A DNA stretch of 5,361 nt from CAYQTO01 sp964420455 (lineage in GTDB: Bacteria; Sumerlaeota; Sumerlaeia; SLMS01), in contig CAYQTO010000202.1 in the NCBI GenBank assembly GCA_964420455.1, forward strand, positions 1 through 5,361, written 5' to 3'. Made by a program: the position numbers and the translations under genes. Position 1 is the stretch's first letter. Each line of letters starts with the position of its first letter. Of this stretch, positions 1-5,361 are shown piece by piece. The notes beneath the pieces were generated by a model. It made no database searches. It was not told the origin of the DNA and saw only the letters and a program-made list of their open reading frames with translations.

Positions 1-777
1 GTCGGGATCGACCACCGGGAGGGTGGGCTCGAGGGCGTCGTCCGCCGCGACGAAGCTCGCGACGAAGTTGCGCCAGCGGATAGGCAGCACCTCCGCCTCG
101 TCGCCGGCGCGCACCGGCGGCGAAAAAATCGCCACGTCCCCCTCGCGCCGCACGCGCACGAACGCCTCCGCCAGCCGCCGCAACTTCTTCATCATGAAGT
201 CGGTCGTCTCCCCCGCCACCAGCACCGGCATGCCATCGAGAAGCGAGCAACGCCGTGCCTCCCCGCCGATGTTGCGGATCTCGACCCGCCGGACCAGCGC
301 GGGCACCGGCCGGTGGGCGAGCGTCCAGTAGGCCACCCGCGTCTCCAACCCGAGGGCCGTGTTCCCCTCCGTCAGGGTAATCGTGTGGGGCTCGATGGAA
401 AGACGCCGCGTCAGGGCGTCAGGGCCGAAGGGCACGGTCGGGGAGAACGGCTCGTAAAACAGGTCCTCACCAAGCCGCAGAAACGTCCGGAAGCCCTGGA
501 CCGGCGTGAGCTGGTACGCCCAGTTCGCCGGCAGGAACTCCATCAGGGCGTTGTCCTTGCCGTCCATACCGAAGCCGGCCACGGCCTGGCCGCGGTTGAC
601 GTACATGCACCAGGTCGGGAGGCCGTCGAGGCCGGCGATCCCGGGGAGGAAGCTGGAGAACGCGGGAGCGCAGTCGAACTCGTCGATGTGAAAAGTGCCG
701 TCGGGGCCGAGGCGATACTGGGGCTGGCGTCGCCAGGCGAGACCGGTTTGGGAGGCGGAGGGAAAGGAGACACTCAT
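1..777 (-). CDS. Cellobiose-phosphorylase-like protein (GH94/GH149/GH161 type), N-terminal part; 3' end outside window
   Basis: Reading the minus strand from the ATG at 777-775 gives 259 codons with no stop up to the window edge, so this is the N-terminal quarter or less of a family that usually runs to about 800-1,100 residues. Family-type segments are visible: CAPAFSSFLPGIAGLDGLPTW (C36-W56, in parts), YVNRGQ (59-64), DNALMEFLPANWAYQL (75-90), GFRTFLRL (95-102), ALVRRVEIRN (160-169) and LLDGMPVL (179-186). From memory these match the N-terminal beta-sandwich of large proteins annotated as cellobiose phosphorylase (COG3459). Members cleave beta-glucosidic bonds with phosphate to give glucose 1-phosphate. 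The catalytic helical barrel lies outside the window, so neither activity nor substrate can be confirmed. There is no signal peptide, so it is probably cytoplasmic. No ATG lies in frame upstream before a stop at 871-873, which supports this start. The Shine-Dalgarno sequence is weak, and an upstream 27-codon ORF overlaps the start by ATGA. GH16 next door makes a beta-1,3-glucan phosphorylase attractive, but this is inference. Confidence 0.72.
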   Translation of the reverse strand, partial: MSVSFPSASQTGLAWRRQPQYRLGPDGTFHIDEFDCAPAFSSFLPGIAGLDGLPTWCMYVNRGQAVAGFGMDGKDNALMEFLPANWAYQLTPVQGFRTFLRLGEDLFYEPFSPTVPFGPDALTRRLSIEPHTITLTEGNTALGLETRVAYWTLAHRPVPALVRRVEIRNIGGEARRCSLLDGMPVLVAGETTDFMMKKLRRLAEAFVRVRREGDVAIFSPPVRAGDEAEVLPIRWRNFVASFVAADDALEPTLPVVDPD

Positions 778-857
778 GTCAGAACCACTTTCACGGGGCG
801 GCTTTGGAGGAGGGGCCAGAGAGGTGGAGGCTGTGGGGCACTGGCGACTCTTCTCAT
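774..857 (-). CDS. Possible 27-codon leader ORF overlapping the phosphorylase start
   Basis: The minus-strand ATG at 857-855 opens a 27-residue frame beginning MRRVASAPQPPPLW and ending in KVVLT. Its TGA (776-774) overlaps the ATG (777-775) of the phosphorylase-like gene as ATGA. The ORF begins just downstream of the palindrome at 869-882. Its own ribosome binding site is not evident. The arrangement would allow translational coupling into a gene that has no good Shine-Dalgarno sequence of its own. Proline-rich content and short length mean it could equally be chance. Confidence 0.2.
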   Translation of the reverse strand: MRRVASAPQPPPLWPLLQSRPVKVVLT

Positions 858-868
858 GGTAGACGTCT

Positions 869-882
869 TGTTATTGATAACA
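869..882. promoter_or_regulatory. Perfect palindrome TGTTAT-TG-ATAACA, candidate LacI-type operator
   Basis: The 14 bases TGTTATTGATAACA form two perfect 6-base inverted arms around a central TG. The site is AT-rich within a GC-rich window and lies 92 bases upstream of the phosphorylase-like ATG. Even-spaced palindromes of the TGTTAxCGxTAACA kind are typical of LacI-family sugar repressors. No regulator gene is in the window, so the binding protein is unknown. I could not define convincing -35 and -10 boxes around it. Confidence 0.5.
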
Positions 883-958
883 TGAGGTTTCGCAACCAAA
901 AACTGTCTTGGAGGACGTCTTGAACGCGCCATCGGAGGTGATGGGAACCCGCCTGGAG

Positions 959-1018
959 CGGGCCCCGTTGCCAGAGCTTGCCAAGGGAAGGACCCCGGAG
1001 ATGTCTCCCCGGGGCCCG
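959..1018 (-). terminator. GC-rich hairpin system downstream of the pilin-like gene, probable terminator
   Basis: The region starts 29 bases after the pilin-like stop codon. Read on the minus strand, CCCC(GG)GGAGA (1014-1004, two-base bulge) pairs with TCTCCGGGG (1001-993) across a two-base loop. It is followed by a pyrimidine-rich TCCTTCCCTT. A second possible stem pairs 1018-1010 (CGGGCCCCG) with 967-959 (CGGGGCCCG), nine perfect base pairs. The two full stems share the bases at 1014-1010 and so exclude each other, although the GGAGA/TCTCC part can nest in the outer stem. There is no true U-tract, so termination is likely but not certain. Confidence 0.55.
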
Positions 1019-1046
1019 TTTGCACAGATGCCCACTTGGAGCGCGT

Positions 1047-1673
1047 TTACTCCACCTGGCCGCCCGACACCCGGATGATGTCACCATCACTGATGGTGCC
1101 GTTGGTCGGGTCGTAGGGAAGGCCTGTGGCGCGTCCGGAAAGGGGGGAGAAGCCCGGCTTGGCGGTCAGCCCCGCGGGCGCCAGCACCGCCAGACCCGGC
1201 GTCAGGTCCGGCCCCTGGGAGGCCGCGTACCACTGGGTCGCCTCCGAAAAGCCGTTCGCCACCAGGTCGTTGCGGAACCGGATTTCGAAGTTCGTGTTAT
1301 CGAGCTTGTCGAACGTAACAAAGTCGAAGGTGCGGTACTTGGTGGGGTTCGTGTTGAAGTCGGAGATTTCGACGTCGTTATCCCCGAAGACATCGTCGGG
1401 GATGGCGGTGATGTAGGCGATGGGGGTGGTGATGAAGCGCCAGCGCTGCTCGATGGGGTTGATGCCACCACCATCGACGGACGGCGGGTAGGAGTTCTCG
1501 TCGACGCGGTAGGCCTCGAGGGCGGTGGCGAGACTGCGCAGGTCTGCCCGGGCGCGGCTGACCTTGGAGCGGGTCTGCGCCTCGAGGAAGTTCGGAACGG
1601 CGATGGCGGCGAGGATGGCAATAATCGCGACGACGATCAGCAGCTCGATCAGAGTGAAGGCTTTGGTTCTCAT
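1047..1673 (-). CDS. Prepilin-type N-terminal cleavage/methylation protein (type II secretion pseudopilin/type IV pilin-like)
   Basis: A 208-residue protein. The start at 1673 is chosen because it leaves the short basic leader MRTKA directly before the class III prepilin motif FTLIE. Frame-open sequence upstream to 1718 adds residues that would spoil this leader. The expected prepilin peptidase cut is A5|F6, with Glu10 as the conserved +5 glutamate and residues 6-27 as the hydrophobic helix. The cut site has Ala at -1 instead of the usual Gly. The helix continues through VPNFLEAQTRSK and ATALEAYRVDENSYPP (49-64), a common pseudopilin pattern. The rest is a globular domain ending PYDPTNGTISDGDIIRVSGG (186-205), a tail type seen in pilin-like paralogues of PVC-like bacteria. 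It should sit in the inner membrane and assemble in a pilus or pseudopilus. Which system it serves cannot be told, since no other pilus genes are present. GGAG lies 13 bases from the start, slightly far. Confidence 0.93.
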   Translation of the reverse strand: MRTKAFTLIELLIVVAIIAILAAIAVPNFLEAQTRSKVSRARADLRSLATALEAYRVDENSYPPSVDGGGINPIEQRWRFITTPIAYITAIPDDVFGDNDVEISDFNTNPTKYRTFDFVTFDKLDNTNFEIRFRNDLVANGFSEATQWYAASQGPDLTPGLAVLAPAGLTAKPGFSPLSGRATGLPYDPTNGTISDGDIIRVSGGQVE

Positions 1674-1697
1674 GGCTGGAGGGTGTCTCCGTGGAGA

Positions 1698-1711
1698 TGG
1701 TAACGATACAC
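1698..1711. promoter_or_regulatory. Weak operator-like sequence near the pilin-like gene
   Basis: TGGTAACGATACAC has a central CG and a GTA-A-CG-A-TAC core that is palindromic except for one pair. It matches the idealised TGTTATCGATAACA at 9 of 14 positions. It lies 25 bases upstream of the pilin-like start codon. Alone it would not be worth calling. It is listed because the same core (AACGATA) recurs on the opposite strand near the GH16 start. Confidence 0.2.
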
Positions 1712-1887
1712 AAAGCATTGGAACGCTCTTATCCCCGTGTAAAGCCCGAAATGCACTTCGCGTCCTATTCTTTTCGCAGAATCGGCCATTCCTACCAGCC
1801 CCATGATAAGCCTCTCAGAAGGGAAACCGGGTGCGGACAATCCTTCTCGCTGTTGACACCGCCGGCATAGGCCGTTCACCCTTCTCG

Positions 1888-1901
1888 TGTTATCGTTCAC
1901 G
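1888..1901. promoter_or_regulatory. Operator-like imperfect palindrome upstream of GH16
   Basis: TGTTATCGTTCACG has the same left arm (TGTTAT) as the perfect palindrome at 869-882, a CG centre, and 11 of 14 matches to TGTTATCGATAACA. It lies 30 bases upstream of the chosen GH16 start, where a repressor site would be expected. It overlaps the alternative GTG at 1887, which argues for the downstream start. Confidence 0.35.
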
Positions 1902-1931
1902 CACCCCCAATCAACCCCGCGGAGCCGCCCC

Positions 1932-2774
1932 GTGACCAAGCCCGCCGCCACCTACCCCAGCAGCTGGGCCCTCGTCTGGGCCGATGAATTCGACGGCGAC
2001 GCCATCGACCGCGACGTCTGGCTCCACGAGGTCAATTCCTGGGGCGGCGGAAACCGCGAGCTCCAGTACTACACCGCCAGACCCGAAAACTCCTTCCTGC
2101 GCGACGGCTGTCTTGTCCTTCGTGCCCGTCGCGAAATCTACGAGGGCTCCGACGGCGAGGTCCGCTTCTACACCTCCGCCCGCCTCAATACCCGGTTCCG
2201 TTTCACCATCCGTTTTGGCCGGGTGGAGACCCGCGCCCGCGTTCCCGGTGGCCAGGGGCTCTGGCCCGCCATCTGGATGCTTCCCACCTATCATGTCCAC
2301 GGCGGCTGGCCCAACAGCGGCGAAATCGACATCATGGAACACCGCGGCGACATGCCCCACCGCGTCTTTGGAACCATCCACTACCTCGGCGGGGACCTGA
2401 AGCGCGAGCTCAAGGGCGGCACCCGCGACATGCCCGAGGACCTTTCCGACGACTTCCATGTCTATGCCATCGAGTGGGAGGTGGGGGAAATCCGCTGGTA
2501 CATCGACGGCGAGGAGTACTTTCGCGTGAACGACTGGTCCTCGCCGGTCGCCCCCTTCCCGGCACCGTTCAACGAGGAGTTCCACCTGGTCGTGAACGTG
2601 GCCGTGGGCGGCACCTTCCTCCCCGATCCCCCCGAAAACCCCGACTACTTCCCACGCGAGATGGAGATCGACTACATCCGCGTCTATCAGCGGCCCGGCG
2701 TGCTTGATTACCACCTCAAGGGCGAGCACGTCGCCGGGCACCAGACAACCCCCGCCGGGAGCCCCAACGAATGA
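1932..2774 (+). CDS. GH16 endo-beta-glucanase, laminarinase type, without signal peptide
   Basis: From the GTG at 1932 the product is 280 residues, a single GH16 beta-jelly-roll domain. Family hallmarks appear in order: WALVWADEFDG near the N-terminus, NRELQYYTARPENSFLRDG, GRVETRARVPGGQGLWPAIW, the catalytic GEIDIMEHRG, and a final IDYIRVYQR strand. In the ExDxxE motif E131 is the expected nucleophile, D133 the helper and E136 the acid/base. The laminarinase-like motif predicts cleavage of beta-1,3 or mixed beta-1,3/1,4-glucans. I chose 1932 over the in-frame GTG at 1887 because GGAG (1920-1923) is well spaced from it. The earlier start would also overlap an operator-like site. With either start there is no hydrophobic segment, so the enzyme appears cytoplasmic, which is unusual because most GH16 laminarinases are exported. 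Its TGA overlaps the GH31 ATG by four bases, indicating an operon. Confidence 0.94.
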   Translation: MTKPAATYPSSWALVWADEFDGDAIDRDVWLHEVNSWGGGNRELQYYTARPENSFLRDGCLVLRARREIYEGSDGEVRFYTSARLNTRFRFTIRFGRVETRARVPGGQGLWPAIWMLPTYHVHGGWPNSGEIDIMEHRGDMPHRVFGTIHYLGGDLKRELKGGTRDMPEDLSDDFHVYAIEWEVGEIRWYIDGEEYFRVNDWSSPVAPFPAPFNEEFHLVVNVAVGGTFLPDPPENPDYFPREMEIDYIRVYQRPGVLDYHLKGEHVAGHQTTPAGSPNE

Positions 2775-4441
2775 AGGAACTCCAGATTGCCGACCACAAT
2801 GTCGCCCTCCCCCCCGCCTGGGCCTTCGGCGTCCTCTACGGCAGCTACCTCAACCAGGATGACTCCCTCGCGAAGGTCGACCGGCTCCTGGAGGAGGATT
2901 TCCCCATCGATGCGCTGTGGATCGACTCCTGCATCTGGGACTTCACCAAGAAGGGGCCGAAGGGGTACCTCTCCTTCGAGGAGGACAAGTCGGCCTTTCC
3001 CGACTTTCCCGCCTTCCTCGCCGCCCTGGAATCGCGCACGGTCCGCGCCGGCATCTGGGTCTGGGACCGCATCCTGGAGACGGGGAACGAGGAGACCTTT
3101 CGCGAGTTCGACCAGCGCGGGTTCTTTCGCAAGAAGGAGGTGATGCACGAGAAGTGGCACACCGACGGAAAGTCGGTGGCCGGATACCCGGACTTTGCCA
3201 ATCCGCGGGTGGCGCGTTTTTGGAAGGAGAAGCTCCGGCCTTTCCTCGAGGCGGGAGTGGACTTCCTCAAGCTCGACGCGGGGCCCGAGGTGCCCTACCT
3301 CCGCGCCGGCTTCGAGGCCACCCAGGAATACGGCGTTCACACCGGCGGCCGCGGCATGATCCTCCACCACGCCACCGCACCCGGCAACCCCCTCGTGAAG
3401 CAGTACCCGATCGCCTGGACCGGCGACGCCGAGGTGAAGTGGTCCGCCCCCGGACCCCACCTCCTCAAGCCCTCCACCGGCGGCCTGGCGGAGAACGTCT
3501 TCGCCCTCGCCGTCGCCTCCCATCCCCTCAACGCGGTGCCCTTCCTCGCCAACGACACCGGCGGCTTCACCTTCGGCACCCCCGACGACGAGCTCTACCG
3601 CCGCTGGTCCCAGTTCTCCGCCTTCGCCCCCATCATGGAGGTCTTCGGCGCCAACGGCCTCGGCAACGACTCGAACGCCCCCTACACCTACAGCACCGAA
3701 ACCCGGGAATCCTTTCGCCACCACGCCCGCCTCCGCCTCCAGCTTTTTCCGTATATCTATACATACGCCCATCGCCACCGGATCGACGGGGTGCCGATGA
3801 CCCGCGGCACGGGGATGCATGGCGACCAGTTCACCCTTGGCGAGGAGCTGCTCGTGGCACCGGTCCTCGAGCCCGGGGCGACCCAGCGCTCCGTCTTCCT
3901 CCCCAAGGGACGCTGGTACGCCTTCGAGGGCGACGCCGCCTACCCCGAGAAGTGGTGCGCCTACCCGGTGACCGTCCCAACGCCGCCGGACCGCATTCCC
4001 CTCTTTGTCCGCGCCGGCGCCATCCTCCCCATGCGGGAATACCACCGTTCGATCCTCCTCGGCAGCAACGACCCGCTCGTGGTCCACGTCCATCCATGGG
4101 GCCGGTCCGAGTTCACCCTCATCGAGGACGACGGCACCTCCAACGATTACCTCAACGGCGACATCGCGCGGACGGTGCTGCGTTCCACGGTGAAGCCCGA
4201 GTCCCTCACGTTCGAGATCGAGCCGGTCGAGGGCTCCTTCTCCGCCATGGCCCCCGAGCGCCGGGTCCGCCTGCTGTTCTTCCGCATCGCCTCCTTCGAG
4301 GGGGCAACGGCCACACCGGAGACACCGCTTTGGACCAACTTTGAAGGGCAATCCGGTGTCCTAACCCTTGAATTCCCGATGAACAAGCAGAAGGGGGCCG
4401 CGCTCGAGATCCGGGCGAGGCTCCGCACGGAGGAGGGCTAG
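2771..4441 (+). CDS. GH31 alpha-glycosidase lacking the N-terminal beta-sandwich
   Basis: A 556-residue GH31 enzyme. The barrel begins almost at once (PPAWAFGVLYGSYLNQDD, 14-31) and continues with PIDALWIDSCIWDF (45-58). The likely nucleophile is D169 in FLKLDAGPE, and the likely acid/base is D219 in WTGDAE. Further marks are NDTGGF (261-266), the RLRLQLFPYIYTYAHR helix region (320-335) and EELLVAPVLEPGA (358-370). Both C-terminal beta-domains appear present, the last marked by DDGTSNDYLNGD (453-464). The usual N-terminal galactose-mutarotase-like domain of roughly 200 residues is missing. Family members hydrolyse alpha-linked glucose, xylose, galactose or sulfoquinovose. The KLDAG form of the nucleophile motif does not let me name the substrate. 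No signal peptide is seen, so it is probably cytoplasmic. The start overlaps the GH16 stop (ATGA) and follows GGGAG with nine-base spacing, so the two genes should be translated from one message. Confidence 0.92.
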   Translation: MKELQIADHNVALPPAWAFGVLYGSYLNQDDSLAKVDRLLEEDFPIDALWIDSCIWDFTKKGPKGYLSFEEDKSAFPDFPAFLAALESRTVRAGIWVWDRILETGNEETFREFDQRGFFRKKEVMHEKWHTDGKSVAGYPDFANPRVARFWKEKLRPFLEAGVDFLKLDAGPEVPYLRAGFEATQEYGVHTGGRGMILHHATAPGNPLVKQYPIAWTGDAEVKWSAPGPHLLKPSTGGLAENVFALAVASHPLNAVPFLANDTGGFTFGTPDDELYRRWSQFSAFAPIMEVFGANGLGNDSNAPYTYSTETRESFRHHARLRLQLFPYIYTYAHRHRIDGVPMTRGTGMHGDQFTLGEELLVAPVLEPGATQRSVFLPKGRWYAFEGDAAYPEKWCAYPVTVPTPPDRIPLFVRAGAILPMREYHRSILLGSNDPLVVHVHPWGRSEFTLIEDDGTSNDYLNGDIARTVLRSTVKPESLTFEIEPVEGSFSAMAPERRVRLLFFRIASFEGATATPETPLWTNFEGQSGVLTLEFPMNKQKGAALEIRARLRTEEG

Positions 4442-4552
4442 CGGCGGGCCGGGGGGAAAAGCCTGTTGCGGCCCACAGCGACATCCCGCTAGCAGACCGC
4501 AAGGATGCAGACGGAGGGGACCCGGCATCATGGCAACATTGGTCGACCCGGA
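4442..4552. other. Gap between GH31 and the exported helical protein
   Basis: This 111-base gap holds a possible GC stem (GGGCCG 4446-4451 with CGGCCC 4469-4474, 17-base loop) without a T-tract, so a terminator cannot be claimed. It also holds a strong GGAGGGG at 4513-4519 that sits 10 bases before the ATG at 4530. The last gene may be read through from the GH16-GH31 message or may have its own promoter. I see no clear one. Confidence 0.4.
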
Positions 4553-4556
4553 ATGA
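4530..4556 (+). CDS. Possible 8-codon leader ORF (MATLVDPE) coupled to the next gene
   Basis: ATG at 4530 follows the best Shine-Dalgarno sequence in this gap, GGAGGGG at 4513-4519, with 10-base spacing. It encodes MATLVDPE and then TGA at 4554-4556. That stop overlaps the ATG (4553-4555) of the following gene as ATGA. The main gene has no comparable ribosome binding site at its own start, so reinitiation after this short peptide is a reasonable reading. It could still be chance, or the real start could be the in-frame ATG at 4505. Confidence 0.3.
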   Translation: MATLVDPE

Positions 4557-5361
4557 GCACGATCCGGGGCTGGGGCATCGGGGGACAGGACCGGTTCGGC
4601 GGATGGCTTGGTCTCGTGGCAGGGCTGATGGTTCTGCTGGCCGCCGGGCCGGCACGTCCACAGCAGGAGGACGGGGCCGCCACGTTCCCGGAAGCCCGCG
4701 CCGCCGCCGCCGAGGATGACCACATCCGCGCCTGGCGGCTGGTCCTTGCCACCGAGGCGGAAAGCCCTGGCGCCTGGCAGCAGGATCCGGACTTCGTCCG
4801 CGAGCGCGCCACACGCGTCGTCGCCCAGCTCCGCGCCCTCCGCGACGCGGACCGCTACGACGAGGCGCTCCAGCTTTCCGAACTGCTCCGCGACTCCGCC
4901 ACCATCGATCTCGTCGGCGCGGTGTTTCCCGACAATGTCAGCCAGTTCAACGACCAGGTGCGCATTCAGACGGCACTCACCTACCTGCGCCGAGGCCAGG
5001 CGGAATCGTTCCGCGAACGGCTCGACCGGGCGGTGGAAGACTATCGCGAGGCGGTGTCGCTTCTCGCCCGGGGCGATCCCGAGTGGGTGCGGGTGAATTA
5101 CCTGCTGGCGCTTGGACTCGCGGACCAGGGCGAAATCGCCTTTGCCGGGGCGGCGCAGGCCGCGACCGCCGTCGACCCCGCCACCGAGCAACGGCTCCGC
5201 CAGGAGGCCACCCGCCTCTTCAACGAGGCCGTCCCCTTCGCCGCCGAGGCACTCACCTACGCCACCCAACAGGGGCGCGAGGCCACCGATCCCACCGTTA
5301 AACAAAACATGGCCGGATTCTTTCGCTCGGCCAACGAGCTCCTCGGCTTCCTCGACCGCCC
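4553..5361 (+). CDS. Exported alpha-helical protein of unknown function, 3' end outside window
   Basis: From ATG 4553 the frame is open for 269 codons to the window edge. The N-terminus reads as a signal peptide: arginines at R5 and R14, a hydrophobic core GWLGLVAGLMVLLAAG (17-32), and a likely cut near ARPQQ (34-38). The protein is therefore probably periplasmic, or anchored by an uncleaved helix. The rest is rich in Ala, Glu, Arg and Leu with regular helical spacing, including RYDEALQLSELLRD (101-114) and RLDRAVEDYREAVSLLARGD (156-175), whose A-x-x-x-Y/A patterns resemble tetratricopeptide (TPR) helices. I cannot count clean 34-residue TPR units, so a TPR-like fold is only a suggestion. An in-frame ATG at 4505 would add 16 residues (MQTEGTRHHGNIGRPG), but its ribosome binding site is poor and the extension weakens the signal peptide. 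I do not recognise a family. Whether it belongs with the glucan genes upstream is unknown. Confidence 0.72.
   Translation, partial: MSTIRGWGIGGQDRFGGWLGLVAGLMVLLAAGPARPQQEDGAATFPEARAAAAEDDHIRAWRLVLATEAESPGAWQQDPDFVRERATRVVAQLRALRDADRYDEALQLSELLRDSATIDLVGAVFPDNVSQFNDQVRIQTALTYLRRGQAESFRERLDRAVEDYREAVSLLARGDPEWVRVNYLLALGLADQGEIAFAGAAQAATAVDPATEQRLRQEATRLFNEAVPFAAEALTYATQQGREATDPTVKQNMAGFFRSANELLGFLDR

Larger units (their letters stand above)
1674..1931. promoter_or_regulatory. Divergent control region between the pilin-like and GH16 genes
   Basis: About 258 bases separate the two divergent starts, and I see no convincing gene in them. A TTGACA at 1853-1858 points towards GH16, but no good -10 box lies 16-19 bases beyond it. 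TTTACA on the minus strand (about 1743-1738) likewise has only a poor -10 partner. A small perfect inverted repeat, TCTCC-GT-GGAGA, lies just upstream of the pilin-like start at 1686-1697. Two operator-like sequences are listed separately. Promoters must be here for both genes, but their exact positions are not resolved. Confidence 0.5.

Noticed and set aside
313..885. 190-codon plus-strand frame opposite the phosphorylase-like gene
   Set aside because: The minus-strand frame has family motifs throughout. This one is Gly/Arg/Val-rich and featureless.
978..1703. 241-codon plus-strand frame opposite the pilin-like gene
   Set aside because: The opposite strand has an unmistakable prepilin motif. 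This frame is a shadow.
1853..1881. Complete sigma-70 promoter with TTGACA at 1853
   Set aside because: The -35 box is perfect, but every candidate -10 at 16-19 bases matches at three or fewer positions, so only the box is mentioned.
1911..2741. 276-codon minus-strand frame opposite GH16
   Set aside because: It is low in complexity and has no domain, while the plus strand carries complete GH16 motifs.
2917..4344. 475-codon plus-strand frame within GH31
   Set aside because: The Arg/Pro-rich composition is typical of an out-of-frame reading of a GC-rich gene.
2708..4351. 547-codon open frame on the minus strand opposite GH31
   Set aside because: It is Gly/Val/Glu/Ala-rich with no recognisable domain and mirrors a GC-biased GH31 gene with clear catalytic motifs. 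It is a shadow frame.
4446..4474. Intrinsic terminator after GH31
   Set aside because: There is only a 6-bp GC stem with a long loop and no T-tract.
4361..5305. 314-codon minus-strand frame opposite the exported helical protein
   Set aside because: It is Gly/Leu/Ala-rich with no motif, and it also runs into the GH31 end. The plus strand has a signal peptide and an uninterrupted frame to the window edge.

Overview
This is a GC-rich bacterial window with five protein-coding genes. Two are cut by the window edges and are recognisable only by translating to the end of the sequence. The pseudopilin-like protein carries an N-terminus (AFTLIELLIVVAIIAILAAI, then VPNFLEAQTRSKVSR) of a type I associate with uncultured PVC-like and neighbouring phyla such as Sumerlaeota/BRC1, Hydrogenedentota, Lentisphaerota and Verrucomicrobiota. 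That placement is an inference from one protein. Nothing in the window fixes the phylum.

Layout, left to right. 1-777 (-): N-terminal 259 residues of a large cellobiose-phosphorylase-like protein of the GH94/GH149/GH161 type. 778-1046: control region with a perfect TGTTAT-TG-ATAACA palindrome, a possible 27-codon leader ORF and a strong GC-rich hairpin system. 1047-1673 (-): type II secretion/type IV pilin-like protein. 1674-1931: divergent promoter region with weaker relatives of the palindrome. 1932-2774 (+): GH16 endo-beta-glucanase (laminarinase type) with no signal peptide. 2771-4441 (+): short GH31 enzyme, overlapping the GH16 gene by ATGA. 4442-4552: short gap with a possible 8-codon leader ORF. 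4553-end (+): secreted or periplasmic helical protein of unknown function, cut at its 3' end.

Working model (inference): the GH16, GH31 and phosphorylase-like genes form a small glucan-use locus. GH16 would cut mixed or beta-1,3-linked glucan, the phosphorylase would release sugar phosphate from the fragments, and GH31 would remove alpha-linked residues. None of the three shows an export signal, so this degradation appears to be cytoplasmic. Similar operator-like sequences beside the phosphorylase and GH16 starts would fit control by one LacI-type repressor, which is not in the window. The pilin-like gene between the divergent arms, and the exported helical protein downstream, may or may not belong to the system.
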